From Duganella flavida (GTDB lineage: Bacteria; Pseudomonadota; Gammaproteobacteria; Burkholderiales; Burkholderiaceae_D), in assembly GCF_009857445.1 (NCBI RefSeq), contig NZ_WWCN01000006.1, positions 62,001 through 126,000 on the forward strand: a stretch of 64,000 nt of DNA. Reading direction: 5' to 3'. Shown in pieces: positions 1-9,007 of this stretch. The notes beneath the pieces were generated by a model. That model saw only the letters and a list, made by a program, of their open reading frames with translations. It had not been told where the DNA came from and ran no database searches. Each line of letters begins with the position of its first letter. Position 1 is the first letter of the stretch. A program made the translations under genes and the position numbers.

Positions 1-9
1 GGCGACAAA

Positions 10-33
10 GGCTACGCCATCACTGGCGTAGCC
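10..33 (-). terminator. hairpin downstream of dnaE, possible terminator
   Basis: A perfect 10-bp inverted repeat (GGCTACGCCA / TGGCGTAGCC) with a TCAC loop lies 15 bases beyond the dnaE stop codon. On the minus strand it is followed only by a short CTTTG stretch, so termination strength is uncertain. Confidence 0.5.
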
Positions 34-48
34 CAGCAGTTCTAAACG

Positions 49-3000
49 CTAGTATTCGACCGCGACCTCTTTGGCGCCCAGCACCTGCTGGAGCGCCAGT
101 TGCAGTTCGTCCGATGGCGCCACGCGCCACGCCTCGCCCAGCTGCAACACGCAGCTGACGCCTTGTGGCGTGATGCGCGCGGAAATCGGCAGGCCGTCGG
201 CTTGGCGGAATGGCGCCAGCACTTCGGCCACCTTTTTCGCATCGACCGTGGTCGGCAGCGCCATACCCAGCTGCTTGCCGTGCTTGACGCGCGAGCTGAT
301 GATGTCGAACACCTTCTCGGCCGAAATGCGCAAGCCGCCATTGAAGCGGTCTTCCGACACCTTGCCGATCACCGCTAGGAATTCATCTTCCTTGAACATG
401 TGCTTGTGCTCTTCGAACACCTCCGAGTACACCGTCACTTCCACCACCGCGCTCTTGTCGTCCAGCGTGACGATCAGGATCTTGCCGCGCTGGGTCATCT
501 GCGGACGGATGCCGGTGATCACGCCACACAGCATGCGCGGATCGCGCGACGGCTCGAGGTCGGCCAGCTTGGTACGCGCAAAGCGGCGCGCTTCCGTGGC
601 AAACGAATCGAACATGTGGCCGGACAGGTAAAAGCCCAGCGCGATCTTTTCTTCGGCCAGCTTCTGGCGGTCGGTGAACGGCTCGGCCTTCACATAATCC
701 GGCGGCGGTTCAAGGTCGCTGTCATCACCACCAAACAGGCTGACCTGGTTGGCCGACTTGGCCTGCTGGTCAGCGTACTCCATCGCGAAGCTGACCGAGG
801 CCAACAGCACCGCGCGGTCGACGCCGAAGCCATCAAACGCGCCGGCGCGTATCAGGGATTCGATGGTGCGGCGGTTGATCTGCTTCTTGTCCACACGCTT
901 GCAGAAATCGAACAAGCTGGTGAACGGGCCATCGGCATTGCGCGACGCAATAATCGCCTCGATCGCATTCTGGCCAGCGCCCTTGCAAGCGCCCAGGCCG
1001 TAGCGGATCTGCGTGACTTTTTTTCCGGTGACCGACGGCGCCGGGCCGTCAGGCACAAAGCGGAAGTCGGACTTGTTGACGTCCGGCGGCAGGATGGTCA
1101 GGCCGCAGATGTCGATCGCATCTTCCACCAGGATCTTGACCTTCTCGGTGTCCTCCATCGCCAGCGACATATTGGCTGCCATGAACGCGGCCGGATGGTG
1201 GGCCTTCAGGTAGGCGGTGTGATACGACAGCAGCGCGTACGCAGCGGCGTGCGACTTGTTGAAGCCATAGCCCGCGAACTTTTCCATCAAGTCGAAAATC
1301 TCGTCGGCCTTTTGCGCGGTCAGGCCATCCTTGGCGGCGCCGGCGCGGAAGATTTCGCGGTGTTCGGCCATCTCCTCGGCTTTTTTCTTACCCATCGCGC
1401 GGCGCAACATGTCAGCGCCGCCCAGCGAGTAGCCGCCGACGATCTGCGCCATCTGCATCACCTGCTCCTGGTACACCATGATGCCGTAGGTTTCAGACAG
1501 AATCGATTCGGTGCGTGGATCCGGGTAGTCGAATTTTTCGCCGTGCTTACGTTTGCAGAAGTCCGGAATCAGGTCCATCGGGCCCGGACGGTACAGCGCC
1601 ACCAGCGCGATAATGTCTTCAAAGCGGTCGGGACGCGCGTCTTTCAGCATGCCCTGCATGCCGCGCGACTCCAGCTGGAACACGGCCACGGTTTTGGCCT
1701 TGGTCAGCAGGTCGTACGAGGGACGGTCGTTCAGCGGCAGCTTGGCCAGGTCGAATTCCGACTCTTCCGGATCCAGCGCCTTGATGTAGCGCACTGCGCG
1801 GTCAAGAATGGTCAGGGTCGTCAGACCCAAGAAGTCGAACTTCACCAGGCCGACGGCTTCCACGTCGTCCTTGTCGTACTGCGACACCACGCCCGAATCA
1901 CCGGACTGCGTGTACAGCGGGCAGAAATCGGTCAGCTTGCCCGGCGCGATCAGCACACCACCGGCGTGCATGCCGATGTTACGGGTGATACCTTCCACCT
2001 GCTGCGCCAGGTCCAGCAGCTGCGCCACTTCTTCCTCGTTTTGCTGGCGCTCTTTCAGCATCGGCTCTTCTTCGATCGCCTCGGCAATCGACACCGGCTT
2101 GCCCGGCTTGAACGGGATCAGTTTCGAGACGCCGTCGCAGAAGTTGTAGCCGAAGTCCATCACGCGGCCGACGTCGCGGATCGCGCCCTTCGCCGCCATG
2201 GTACCGAAGGTGGCGATCTGCGACACCGCATCGCGGCCGTACAGGTCTTTCACGTGCTGGATCACCAGCTCGCGTTTCTCCTGGCAGAAGTCAATATCGA
2301 AGTCGGGCATCGATACCCGTTCCGGATTCAGGAAACGTTCGAACAGCAGGTTGTACTTGAGCGGATCAAGGTCGGTAATCTTCAGCGCGTACGCCACCAG
2401 CGAGCCCGCACCGGAACCACGGCCCGGGCCGATCGGCACATCGTTATTCTTGCCCCACTGGATAAACTCCGCCACGATCAGGAAGTAACCCGGGAACTTC
2501 ATGTTGATGATGGTGTCGTTCTCGAACTTCAGGCGGTCTTCATAGCGCTGGCGATTGGCTTCGCGCTTGACCGGATCCGGATACAGCTGGATCAAACGCT
2601 CTTCCAGGCCCTTCTGGGTTTCGGCACGCAGGAACTCATCGATGGTCATGCCCGGCGTTGGGAAGTTCGGCAACTGCGGCTTGCCCAGCACCAGCGTCAG
2701 GTTGCAGCGCTTGGCGATTTCCACCGAGTTTTGCAGCGCGGCCGGCAGGTCGTGGAACAGCTGGCCCATCTCGGCCTGCGTCAGGAAACGCATCTGCTCG
2801 TTGAACTTGCGCACGCGCTTGGCGTTGGCCAGCATCTCGCCCTCGGCGATACAGATCCGCGCCTCGTGCGCGATGAACTCGTCCTGCGACAGGAATTGCA
2901 CTGGATGGGTGGCCACCACCGGCAAGCCCAGCTTGGACGCCAGCGCCACCGAGTGGCGCACCTGCATCTCCTGGTTGGCCTGGCCGGCGCGCTGGATCTC

Positions 3001-3591
3001 GATGTAGAAATGGCCGGGGAAAATGCTGGACCATTTTTGCGCATTGGCTTCGGCCAGCGCCGGGTTGCCGTTTTCGATGGCCGTGCCGATGTCGCCGAAA
3101 TGGGCGCCGGACAGGGCGATCAGGCCGTTGGCCGGGGAATCATCTGGCAGCAGCGCGTAAGTCTTGGAGGTGAGCTCTTGCAGCCACTCGGTGCGGATCT
3201 CGGCGCGGCCCTTGTAGGTATTAGTGAGCCAGGCTTGCGACAGCAGTTCGCACAGCTGCAAATAGCCCATGCGGTTTTTCGCCAACAGCATCAGGCGCGA
3301 CGGCTTCTCGCGGTTGTCATCGTTAGTGATCCAGACATCGACGCCGACCACCGGCTTGATACCCTTGCCGCGCGCTGCCTTGTAGAACTTCACCATGCCG
3401 AACATATTGGCCAGGTCGGTGACCGCCAGCGCGCCCTGCTTATCCTTGGCGGCCTGCTTGATCAGATCGTCGATGCGGACCAAGCCGTCGACGATGGAAT
3501 ATTCCGAGTGCACGCGCAAATGGACGAAAGACGGTCCCGCCGGCACCACTGCAGTACCGGTCATTTCTTGTTCGTTTGCTACCATGTTCAT
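49..3591 (-). CDS. dnaE: DNA polymerase III alpha subunit
   Basis: Replicative DNA polymerase, the catalytic subunit of the Pol III holoenzyme. At about 1180 residues it has the usual DnaE1 length. The N-terminal PHP domain starts at the HLRVHSEYSIVDG segment. The polymerase active-site signature PDFDIDF is present, followed by the fingers region and helix-hairpin-helix, and the C-terminal part has an OB-fold-like segment. There is no imuA/imuB context and the N-terminus is that of DnaE1, so the error-prone DnaE2/ImuC is unlikely. The longest frame begins with TTG at 3603. I prefer the ATG at 3591, with another ATG at 3585, but no clear Shine-Dalgarno separates them. The gene lies 69 bp downstream of a toxin-antitoxin pair on the same strand. 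Confidence 0.97.
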   Translation of the reverse strand: MNMVANEQEMTGTAVVPAGPSFVHLRVHSEYSIVDGLVRIDDLIKQAAKDKQGALAVTDLANMFGMVKFYKAARGKGIKPVVGVDVWITNDDNREKPSRLMLLAKNRMGYLQLCELLSQAWLTNTYKGRAEIRTEWLQELTSKTYALLPDDSPANGLIALSGAHFGDIGTAIENGNPALAEANAQKWSSIFPGHFYIEIQRAGQANQEMQVRHSVALASKLGLPVVATHPVQFLSQDEFIAHEARICIAEGEMLANAKRVRKFNEQMRFLTQAEMGQLFHDLPAALQNSVEIAKRCNLTLVLGKPQLPNFPTPGMTIDEFLRAETQKGLEERLIQLYPDPVKREANRQRYEDRLKFENDTIINMKFPGYFLIVAEFIQWGKNNDVPIGPGRGSGAGSLVAYALKITDLDPLKYNLLFERFLNPERVSMPDFDIDFCQEKRELVIQHVKDLYGRDAVSQIATFGTMAAKGAIRDVGRVMDFGYNFCDGVSKLIPFKPGKPVSIAEAIEEEPMLKERQQNEEEVAQLLDLAQQVEGITRNIGMHAGGVLIAPGKLTDFCPLYTQSGDSGVVSQYDKDDVEAVGLVKFDFLGLTTLTILDRAVRYIKALDPEESEFDLAKLPLNDRPSYDLLTKAKTVAVFQLESRGMQGMLKDARPDRFEDIIALVALYRPGPMDLIPDFCKRKHGEKFDYPDPRTESILSETYGIMVYQEQVMQMAQIVGGYSLGGADMLRRAMGKKKAEEMAEHREIFRAGAAKDGLTAQKADEIFDLMEKFAGYGFNKSHAAAYALLSYHTAYLKAHHPAAFMAANMSLAMEDTEKVKILVEDAIDICGLTILPPDVNKSDFRFVPDGPAPSVTGKKVTQIRYGLGACKGAGQNAIEAIIASRNADGPFTSLFDFCKRVDKKQINRRTIESLIRAGAFDGFGVDRAVLLASVSFAMEYADQQAKSANQVSLFGGDDSDLEPPPDYVKAEPFTDRQKLAEEKIALGFYLSGHMFDSFATEARRFARTKLADLEPSRDPRMLCGVITGIRPQMTQRGKILIVTLDDKSAVVEVTVYSEVFEEHKHMFKEDEFLAVIGKVSEDRFNGGLRISAEKVFDIISSRVKHGKQLGMALPTTVDAKKVAEVLAPFRQADGLPISARITPQGVSCVLQLGEAWRVAPSDELQLALQQVLGAKEVAVEY

Positions 3592-3660
3592 AGGGGCGGT
3601 CAATACTGGTTCAATAACCCCCTATTTTACCGCGCAGCGGCCAGAACCGATAAAACTGAT

Positions 3661-3942
3661 TCAGCCTGAACGTTTGATATCACGATAAAAATTTTCGTGC
3701 GGGCCGACTGCTTCCAGATAGACCAGCCGTATGCCGTCATCGAGCGTGTAGCCCAACAGATAAAGCTGTCCCGAGCTACGAAACTTATGCACCCAGAGCG
3801 ACGCCAGATCGCCTTTTTTGCGCTCGCCGCTGTGCGGATCCGCATGCACGGCAGCTACCGCGACATCCACATCGGCAGCGGTCTTATCCCGCAGTTTCTT
3901 GTACTGGCGGGCAAATCGCCTGGTCTGCCGCACCTCCCACAT
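3661..3942 (-). CDS. type II toxin, RelE/ParE superfamily
   Basis: A 93-residue basic protein with the RelE/ParE-fold pattern. It has an N-terminal helix rich in R and K (RRFARQYKKL), a central segment with short beta strands (LWVHKFRSSGQLYLLGYT), and a C-terminal strand ending FYRDIKR. Family members are either ribosome-dependent mRNA endonucleases or gyrase poisons, and sequence alone does not say which. Its ATG overlaps the stop of the upstream antitoxin by one base (TAATG), so the pair is translationally coupled. The antitoxin-first order is the usual one for type II systems. It ends just ahead of dnaE, which may receive read-through transcription. Confidence 0.8.
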   Translation of the reverse strand: MWEVRQTRRFARQYKKLRDKTAADVDVAVAAVHADPHSGERKKGDLASLWVHKFRSSGQLYLLGYTLDDGIRLVYLEAVGPHENFYRDIKRSG

Positions 3943-4178
3943 TATTTGCTCCGGCTGCTACGCGGCACGAACGGCTGGGCATCCTCGCGCGGTTCAGCCA
4001 GCGACGCCAGCGACTCTGCGATAAAACTGACCGGCAAATCCGGGTTATCCAGCGCCGCGCGCCCCACCCGGGCCCAGAACTCAATTTGACCCGCGATCGA
4101 GCGATGCTCTATGGCGGCGTCCTGTTTGGCTTGCTCGTACAACTCCTGATTGATACGAATTGAAGTGCTCCCCGCCAT
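3942..4178 (-). CDS. ParD-like antitoxin
   Basis: A 78-residue protein. Its N-terminus (STSIRINQELYEQAK) looks like a ribbon-helix-helix DNA-binding segment, and the ParD-like antitoxin family shares the IAGQIEFWARVGRAA stretch. The C-terminal tail probably wraps the toxin encoded directly downstream. I chose the second ATG (4178) because GGAGG lies six bases upstream. The longest frame starts at 4190, inside which that SD would be coding. A near-perfect palindrome just upstream (4191-4208) is a plausible autoregulatory operator. Confidence 0.8.
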   Translation of the reverse strand: MAGSTSIRINQELYEQAKQDAAIEHRSIAGQIEFWARVGRAALDNPDLPVSFIAESLASLAEPREDAQPFVPRSSRSK

Positions 4179-4190
4179 CGCAACCTCCAT

Positions 4191-4208
4191 TTACTACAAT
4201 TGTGGTAA
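4191..4208. promoter_or_regulatory. palindrome upstream of the antitoxin, candidate operator
   Basis: TTACTACAATTGTGGTAA is an 18-bp palindrome centred on CAATTG with one mismatched pair. It lies directly in front of the antitoxin reading frame, in the divergent gap shared with trhO. Ribbon-helix-helix antitoxins usually repress their own operon at such sites. The assignment is inferred from position and symmetry only. Confidence 0.5.
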
Positions 4209-4229
4209 TAATCTTAGCACTGGAACGCG

Positions 4230-4235
4230 TATAAT
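4230..4235 (+). promoter_or_regulatory. -10 box, candidate promoter of trhO
   Basis: A perfect TATAAT lies 34 bases upstream of the trhO start. No convincing -35 hexamer is seen at 16-18 bases, so the promoter is assigned from the -10 alone. Confidence 0.4.
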
Positions 4236-4268
4236 GTCGCCTTCCCCTTTTTTGATTACTTAACCATC

Positions 4269-5150
4269 ATGCAAGCTAATACTGCTTTACAAGCTGAAGC
4301 GCATGCTGGCGCTGCGTCCCAGCACGTCAACATCGCCGCCTACAAATTCGTCACCTTCGACAACACCGAAGAGATGCGCCCACAGTACCAGGACATCTGC
4401 GCCCGCCTGGACCTGAAAGGCACCATCCTGCTGACCCCGGAGGGCATCAATATGTTCCTGTCCGGCCCGCGCGGCAATATTGACGAGTTCCTGGCCTGGG
4501 TCCGCAGCGACGCCCGTTTCGCCGACCTGGAAGTGAAGGAAAGCTTCTCGGCCGAGCAATCGCACAAGCGCATGCTGGTCAAGATCAAAAAAGAAATCAT
4601 CACCATGCGCATGCCGCTGATTAAGCCGGAAGAAGGCCGCGCCCCGTTCGTCGAAGCCCACACGCTCAAGCGCTGGCTCGACAACGGCGTCGACGACCAC
4701 GGCAAGCCGGTGGTGATGGTCGATACCCGCAATGATTTTGAAGTGGACGTCGGCACCTTCGACAACACCGTCGATTACCGCATCAAGAAGTTCACCGAAT
4801 TCCCGGACCTGATCGCCGCCCACAAGGATGACTTCGAAGGCAAGACCGTGGTCACCTTCTGCACCGGCGGCATCCGCTGCGAAAAAGCCGCGATCCACAT
4901 GCAGAACATCGGCTACGACAACGTCTACCAACTGGAAGGCGGCATCCTGAAATACTTCGAGGAAGTCGGCGGCGCCCACTACACGGGCGACTGCTTCGTG
5001 TTCGACTACCGTACCGCGCTCAACCCGAAACTGGAACCGACCGAGACCGTGCAATGCTTCGTCTGCCGCTCGGTCGTGACGCCGCGCCAGCAGCTGTCAC
5101 CGGAATACGTGTACGAGAAATCGTGCCCGCATTGCTACGGCAAGAACTAA
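4269..5150 (+). CDS. trhO: tRNA uridine(34) hydroxylase, rhodanese-domain protein
   Basis: TrhO (YceA family) performs oxygen-dependent hydroxylation of uridine-34 in tRNAs, a step towards 5-methoxyuridine or 5-oxyacetyluridine at the wobble position. The 293-residue protein has the N-terminal acylphosphatase-like region with the family stretch [17 protein letters not shown] rhodanese domain follows with the active-site loop CTGGIRCEK (first Cys about residue 198). The C-terminal part is Cys-rich, with CFVC and CPHC pairs that could bind metal. The last three bases overlap the convergent acyltransferase gene. The ATG start is the only reasonable one. Confidence 0.93.
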   Translation: MQANTALQAEAHAGAASQHVNIAAYKFVTFDNTEEMRPQYQDICARLDLKGTILLTPEGINMFLSGPRGNIDEFLAWVRSDARFADLEVKESFSAEQSHKRMLVKIKKEIITMRMPLIKPEEGRAPFVEAHTLKRWLDNGVDDHGKPVVMVDTRNDFEVDVGTFDNTVDYRIKKFTEFPDLIAAHKDDFEGKTVVTFCTGGIRCEKAAIHMQNIGYDNVYQLEGGILKYFEEVGGAHYTGDCFVFDYRTALNPKLEPTETVQCFVCRSVVTPRQQLSPEYVYEKSCPHCYGKN

Positions 5151-6235
5151 AGCAGGCGCCGGCGCACGCGCTGCTGCGCCGGCAATTCAAACCAGCGATA
5201 CAGGAAGTAAGCCGCCACCATGCTGGCGGTGAGGAACAGCGCCAGGAAGCGCACGCTGTGATACGGAATCGCCACACCGCGCCAGTTGCACACCAGCGCC
5301 AGTGCCAGCTGAATCGGGAAGTGGATCAGATAGCTGGAATAGGTCATATTGCCGGCAGCCTCGACCCACTGCTGCCAGCGCGGCGACACATGCAGGTCGC
5401 GCGCCAGCAGAAACAATAGCACCGGCAAGTAGGCCAGCAGGAACATCGGCGCCACCTGGTCGTGCGGACGGTTGGACAGATACAAGCCCACCGGCGCCAC
5501 CAGCGCCACACCCAGCAAGGCATAATTCAGCACCCGCGCAGACGACCAGCGGACATAGGCCAGCGCCGCCATACCGCCGGCAAAGAAATAGCCCACTGCG
5601 TCCACCACCGGCACCACCTGGTTGCCCCACTTCCACTTCGCCAGCGTGCACGCCAGCAGCACGGCAGCGCTCACCCAGACCGAACGGCCAAGCAGGCGCA
5701 GCACCAAAAAGAACAACAGGTACACCAGCACTTCCACCGAAATTGACCAGATCGGCGCGTTGAAACTGTAGCCATCCTGTAGCCCCCAATGACTGGCCAT
5801 GAACAGGTTCAGGAGGAAATGCCAGGCATCGTTATGCTGATAAACGAAGTAGTAGCCGCGCTGGGCAAAATATACCAGTTGCAGTGCGCCCACCAGCAGC
5901 AGGGTGGCAAAATGCAGCGGATACAGGCGCGAGAAGCGCAGCACAAAAAAGCGGCGCGCGCCGATCCGGCCTTCGCCGATGGCCTCGCTGTATTTCCAGA
6001 AAAAGATGAAGCCGCTGATGCTCCAGAAGATCTGCACCCCATAAAAGCCGTAGCGGTAAAACAGGGCGAAGGCGTGGTACAGCGGCTGCTGTTCCGTCAC
6101 AAAATCAACCGGCTTATCCGCCACGAAAGAGAAATGCTGGTAGTGCCAAAACAGCACGGCTATCGCGGAGAGAAACCGCAGGACTTCCAGTCCCAGAAAT
6201 TTGCTATTCTTATCGTGCGAGGCTGGCGGGGACAT
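5147..6235 (-). CDS. acyltransferase family 3 membrane protein (OafA-like)
   Basis: An integral membrane acyltransferase of about 362 residues. These enzymes O-acylate surface sugars or small substrates, taking acyl groups across the membrane. About ten hydrophobic segments are visible. The family's N-terminal pattern [19 protein letters not shown] contains the R and the H that form the presumed active site, and [13 protein letters not shown] is a further family motif. The substrate cannot be read from the sequence. It could modify the polysaccharide made at 20.6-30.4 kb, but it is not linked to that operon. It ends in a 4-base tail-to-tail overlap with trhO. Confidence 0.88.
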   Translation of the reverse strand: MSPPASHDKNSKFLGLEVLRFLSAIAVLFWHYQHFSFVADKPVDFVTEQQPLYHAFALFYRYGFYGVQIFWSISGFIFFWKYSEAIGEGRIGARRFFVLRFSRLYPLHFATLLLVGALQLVYFAQRGYYFVYQHNDAWHFLLNLFMASHWGLQDGYSFNAPIWSISVEVLVYLLFFLVLRLLGRSVWVSAAVLLACTLAKWKWGNQVVPVVDAVGYFFAGGMAALAYVRWSSARVLNYALLGVALVAPVGLYLSNRPHDQVAPMFLLAYLPVLLFLLARDLHVSPRWQQWVEAAGNMTYSSYLIHFPIQLALALVCNWRGVAIPYHSVRFLALFLTASMVAAYFLYRWFELPAQQRVRRRLL

Positions 6236-6250
6236 GAACCGGAATAAAGA

Positions 6251-6299
6251 AAGAAAAAGGCATTCTACTGCCAGCGCTGGCGCTGTGCCATAGAATGCC
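6251..6299 (-). terminator. terminator of the type I secretion operon
   Basis: Arms GGCATTCTA (6259-6267) and TAGAATGCC (6291-6299) form an outer stem, with the palindrome GCCAGCGCTGGC nested inside. On the minus strand the stem is followed by a T-rich run (CCTTTTTCTTTC). It sits directly downstream of the tolC stop. Confidence 0.6.
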
Positions 6300-6307
6300 C
6301 GATCGGA

Positions 6308-7636
6308 TTACTCGAAGTGTGCCGACATCAGGCGCACATCTTCCGCCGATAAGGTGCCGGCCACGGCGCGCAGGCGCAGCGCCGAAATCATGTAGTTGTA
6401 ACGCGCCTGTGCCAGATCGCGCTTGGCCGTGTACAACTGGCGTTGCGCGGACAGCAAATCGAGATTGATACGGACGCCGCCCCGGATGCTTTTCTGGGTC
6501 GCCGTGATCAACAGATTGGCCGACTCCTCCGCCTTCATCAGCGCATCGATACGCGACACGCTGCTGACAATCTGGTTGTAGTTGCGACGCAATTCCACCA
6601 GATTTTTATCCTGTTGGATTTCCAGATCCTGGCGCGCCTTTTCCTGGCCAGCTGCAGCCTGGCGGGCTGCCGCACTCACCGCGCCGCCCTGGTAGATCGG
6701 GATGGTCACCTGAAAACCGATGCTGCGCACCTTGAATTCATCATTGATGGTGGACGAGGTTTCCGACCCGGTCTTGCCGTAGGTGCCGGTCAGGTCCACG
6801 CGCGGGGCATGGCCGGCGCGCTGCTTGTTGTATTCCTGCCGGGCTACTTCCACGCCCTTGGCCAGCGCTTTGAGGTCCGGATTCTGTTCCAGCGCCGTCT
6901 TTTTCCATTCCTCAAACGGCTTCAGGTCGTCGTTCGCCACGCGGAAACCCGGCCGCAAATGATCCAGCGCCACCACCTCCTGGCCGACCAGGCTGGACAG
7001 CGTATCTTTGGCCGACATCAGCTCATCCTGCGCTTCCAGCACCTGCGCTTCGGCCAGATCCAGGCGGGAACGCGTTTCCAGCACATCGGTGCTGGTGCCC
7101 TCGCCCTTCTTGAACAGCAACTCGTTGACCTTGATCTGCTCGACATACATATCGCGCTCCGCGCGCGCCAGCGCCAGCTGGTCTTCCTTGAGCAGCGCTT
7201 CCATATAAGCCCCGGCCACGCGCAGGATCATTTCCTGCGTCGCCGCAGCAAACTGGTCTTCGGCCTGCGCGCTTTGCGCCGTGCCCTGCTTGTAGCGTGC
7301 CCAGGCGTCCAGGTTGAACAAGGTCTGGCGCACCTGCACCGTCGAATTCAGGGACTGGTAATCCTGGGCGCCGCTCTTGCCGAAGTAGGTTTCCGTATTG
7401 CGGTTTTGCGTCTTGCTATAGTTGCCGGTGACACTGGGCAGGAGGCCCGCGCGTCCCAGGATGCGGTTTTCCTTGCCGCCTTCAGCGTTGTAGTAAGCGG
7501 CCCGATAGGACGGGTCATGCTGCGCCGCCGCCTCATAAGCCTGCATCAGGCTCATCGCCGAGGCGTCTACTCCCAGCAACATTCCAGCCGCGCCCAGCGC
7601 CAGCGCCAGCTTGCGTACGATCAGTTTAGCGGCCAC
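6308..7636 (-). CDS. TolC-family outer membrane channel of a type I secretion system
   Basis: Outer-membrane trimeric exit duct, 442 residues, with a signal peptide ending near ASA (residue 25-27). Two related halves follow the TolC pattern: long helices rich in A, Q, K and E, separated by amphipathic barrel strands such as VRSIGFQVTIPIYQGG. It is the third gene of an ABC-HlyD-TolC operon, so it completes a dedicated exporter. The start is GTG immediately after the HlyD stop, with GGAGGA five bases ahead inside the end of the HlyD gene. By its neighbours this is an RsaF or PrtF-like channel. The exported protein is most likely the surface protein at 11-14.6 kb. Confidence 0.93.
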   Translation of the reverse strand: MAAKLIVRKLALALGAAGMLLGVDASAMSLMQAYEAAAQHDPSYRAAYYNAEGGKENRILGRAGLLPSVTGNYSKTQNRNTETYFGKSGAQDYQSLNSTVQVRQTLFNLDAWARYKQGTAQSAQAEDQFAAATQEMILRVAGAYMEALLKEDQLALARAERDMYVEQIKVNELLFKKGEGTSTDVLETRSRLDLAEAQVLEAQDELMSAKDTLSSLVGQEVVALDHLRPGFRVANDDLKPFEEWKKTALEQNPDLKALAKGVEVARQEYNKQRAGHAPRVDLTGTYGKTGSETSSTINDEFKVRSIGFQVTIPIYQGGAVSAAARQAAAGQEKARQDLEIQQDKNLVELRRNYNQIVSSVSRIDALMKAEESANLLITATQKSIRGGVRINLDLLSAQRQLYTAKRDLAQARYNYMISALRLRAVAGTLSAEDVRLMSAHFE

Positions 7637-9004
7637 TTAATCCTCCGACATCGAAGTCTTGGCACGGTCGAAGATCGGCTTCATCAGATAATTCATCATG
7701 GTGCGCTCACCCGTCTTCACAAACAACTCCACCGGCATGCCCGGCACAACCGCCAGCTTATGCTCGGCAATCAGCTTGGCGCCTGCCGGCGTCACCCGCG
7801 CCCGCACCTTGTAGTATGGCTGGCCATTGCGTTCATCCACGGTACGGTCAGCCGCCACCTGGATCACCTCGCCTGGAATATGCGGCGTGCGGTTAGTGTT
7901 GAAGGCCGAGAAAATCAGCTCGGCTGGCAAGCCAGGGTGGACCTTGTCCACCAGATTGACCGCCAGTTGGCCTTCCACCACCAGCACGTCATCGGTCGGC
8001 ACGATTTCCATCAGCTTGGAGCCGGGCGAAACCACGCCGCCCTTGGTAAACACGGTGCTACCGACCACCACGCCGTCCACCGGTGACTTGAGCTCGACGT
8101 TGGCCACGTCGTACCGTTGGCCTTGCAGACGGCCGGCCAGCGATTCGGCCTCTTTATGCACTTCAGACAGCTGGCTGCGGACCTCCTTCTGGTATTCCTG
8201 CTGGCGCTGGGCGCGGTGCAGGTTGGCCTCATTGACCTGACTGCGGTAGCGCGCCAGATTGCCAGTGTCCTCCGAAATAGTGCCGCTGATCTGTGCGTAG
8301 CTACGCTCCAGCTCCAGCAAATGACTGCGCGGAACGAACCCTTCTTTCACCAAGTCGCGGTTATTGTCGAGCTGTTCCTTGATATATGCCAGCTGCACCT
8401 TTTTGCTTTCGCGCGACTCTTCCAATCCATGAATCTGCGAAATCAAGCCAGACGCAGTCTCGCTCATTGCCTGCAACTCATTTTCGAGTGCCAGGCGGCG
8501 CGAGCTAAGCAACTGGCGTTGCAGATCCATACTTTCCTTGACACGCGGATCTGCCTGGTAAGACATGAGGTCCTTCGGCAAGAGTACATTGCTGCTGCCA
8601 CCCAGTTCGGCCATCAGTCGGGCTTCGGCTGCACGGTCGACGATATATTGCGCCAGGGTTGCCTCCAGCGCCGAACTAACCTGAGTATCGTTCATGCGGA
8701 CCAGCACCTGGCCAGCCTTGACGACATCGCCGTCACGCACCAGGATGTCCTGCACCGTACCAATGGTCGGATATTGAATCGCCTTGCGATTACCCTCCTT
8801 GGTCACAAAGCCCGACAGCGGAACGCCTTTGTCCAGCGGTGCAAAAGTGGCCCACAGCAGAAAACCCAGTACACCAGCCAGCACAACAATCCAGCCAACC
8901 TTGGCGTAAGCGCCCGAATCGGTGTTGACCGTCAGTGGGGTGACATCATGGGTAATGACTTCGGTTGCCGGCTCGGCCGGCTTCTTGATGAGATGGTTCG
9001 ACAT
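7637..9004 (-). CDS. HlyD-family periplasmic adaptor of type I secretion
   Basis: Membrane fusion protein, 455 residues, linking the inner-membrane ABC transporter to the TolC duct. There is one N-terminal membrane anchor (VGWIVVLAGVLGFLLWATFAP, about residues 37-57). A lipoyl half (GTVQDILVRDGDVVKAGQVL), a long coiled-coil hairpin, the second lipoyl half (VELKSPVDGVVVGS) and a beta-barrel domain follow. The order matches the PrtE and RsaE group. It starts three bases after the ABC gene stop and abuts the tolC start, so the three genes form one tight operon. Confidence 0.95.
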   Translation of the reverse strand: MSNHLIKKPAEPATEVITHDVTPLTVNTDSGAYAKVGWIVVLAGVLGFLLWATFAPLDKGVPLSGFVTKEGNRKAIQYPTIGTVQDILVRDGDVVKAGQVLVRMNDTQVSSALEATLAQYIVDRAAEARLMAELGGSSNVLLPKDLMSYQADPRVKESMDLQRQLLSSRRLALENELQAMSETASGLISQIHGLEESRESKKVQLAYIKEQLDNNRDLVKEGFVPRSHLLELERSYAQISGTISEDTGNLARYRSQVNEANLHRAQRQQEYQKEVRSQLSEVHKEAESLAGRLQGQRYDVANVELKSPVDGVVVGSTVFTKGGVVSPGSKLMEIVPTDDVLVVEGQLAVNLVDKVHPGLPAELIFSAFNTNRTPHIPGEVIQVAADRTVDERNGQPYYKVRARVTPAGAKLIAEHKLAVVPGMPVELFVKTGERTMMNYLMKPIFDRAKTSMSED

Positions 9005-9007
9005 GGT

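Noticed and set aside
49..3591. dnaE considered as the error-prone dnaE2/imuC
   Set aside because: No imuA or imuB neighbours, and length and N-terminal PHP sequence fit the replicative form.
400..3669. A very long open frame antisense to dnaE
   Set aside because: It is the GC-rich shadow of dnaE. The translation is His/Arg/Gln-rich low-complexity sequence without domains, while the opposite strand encodes a complete polymerase.
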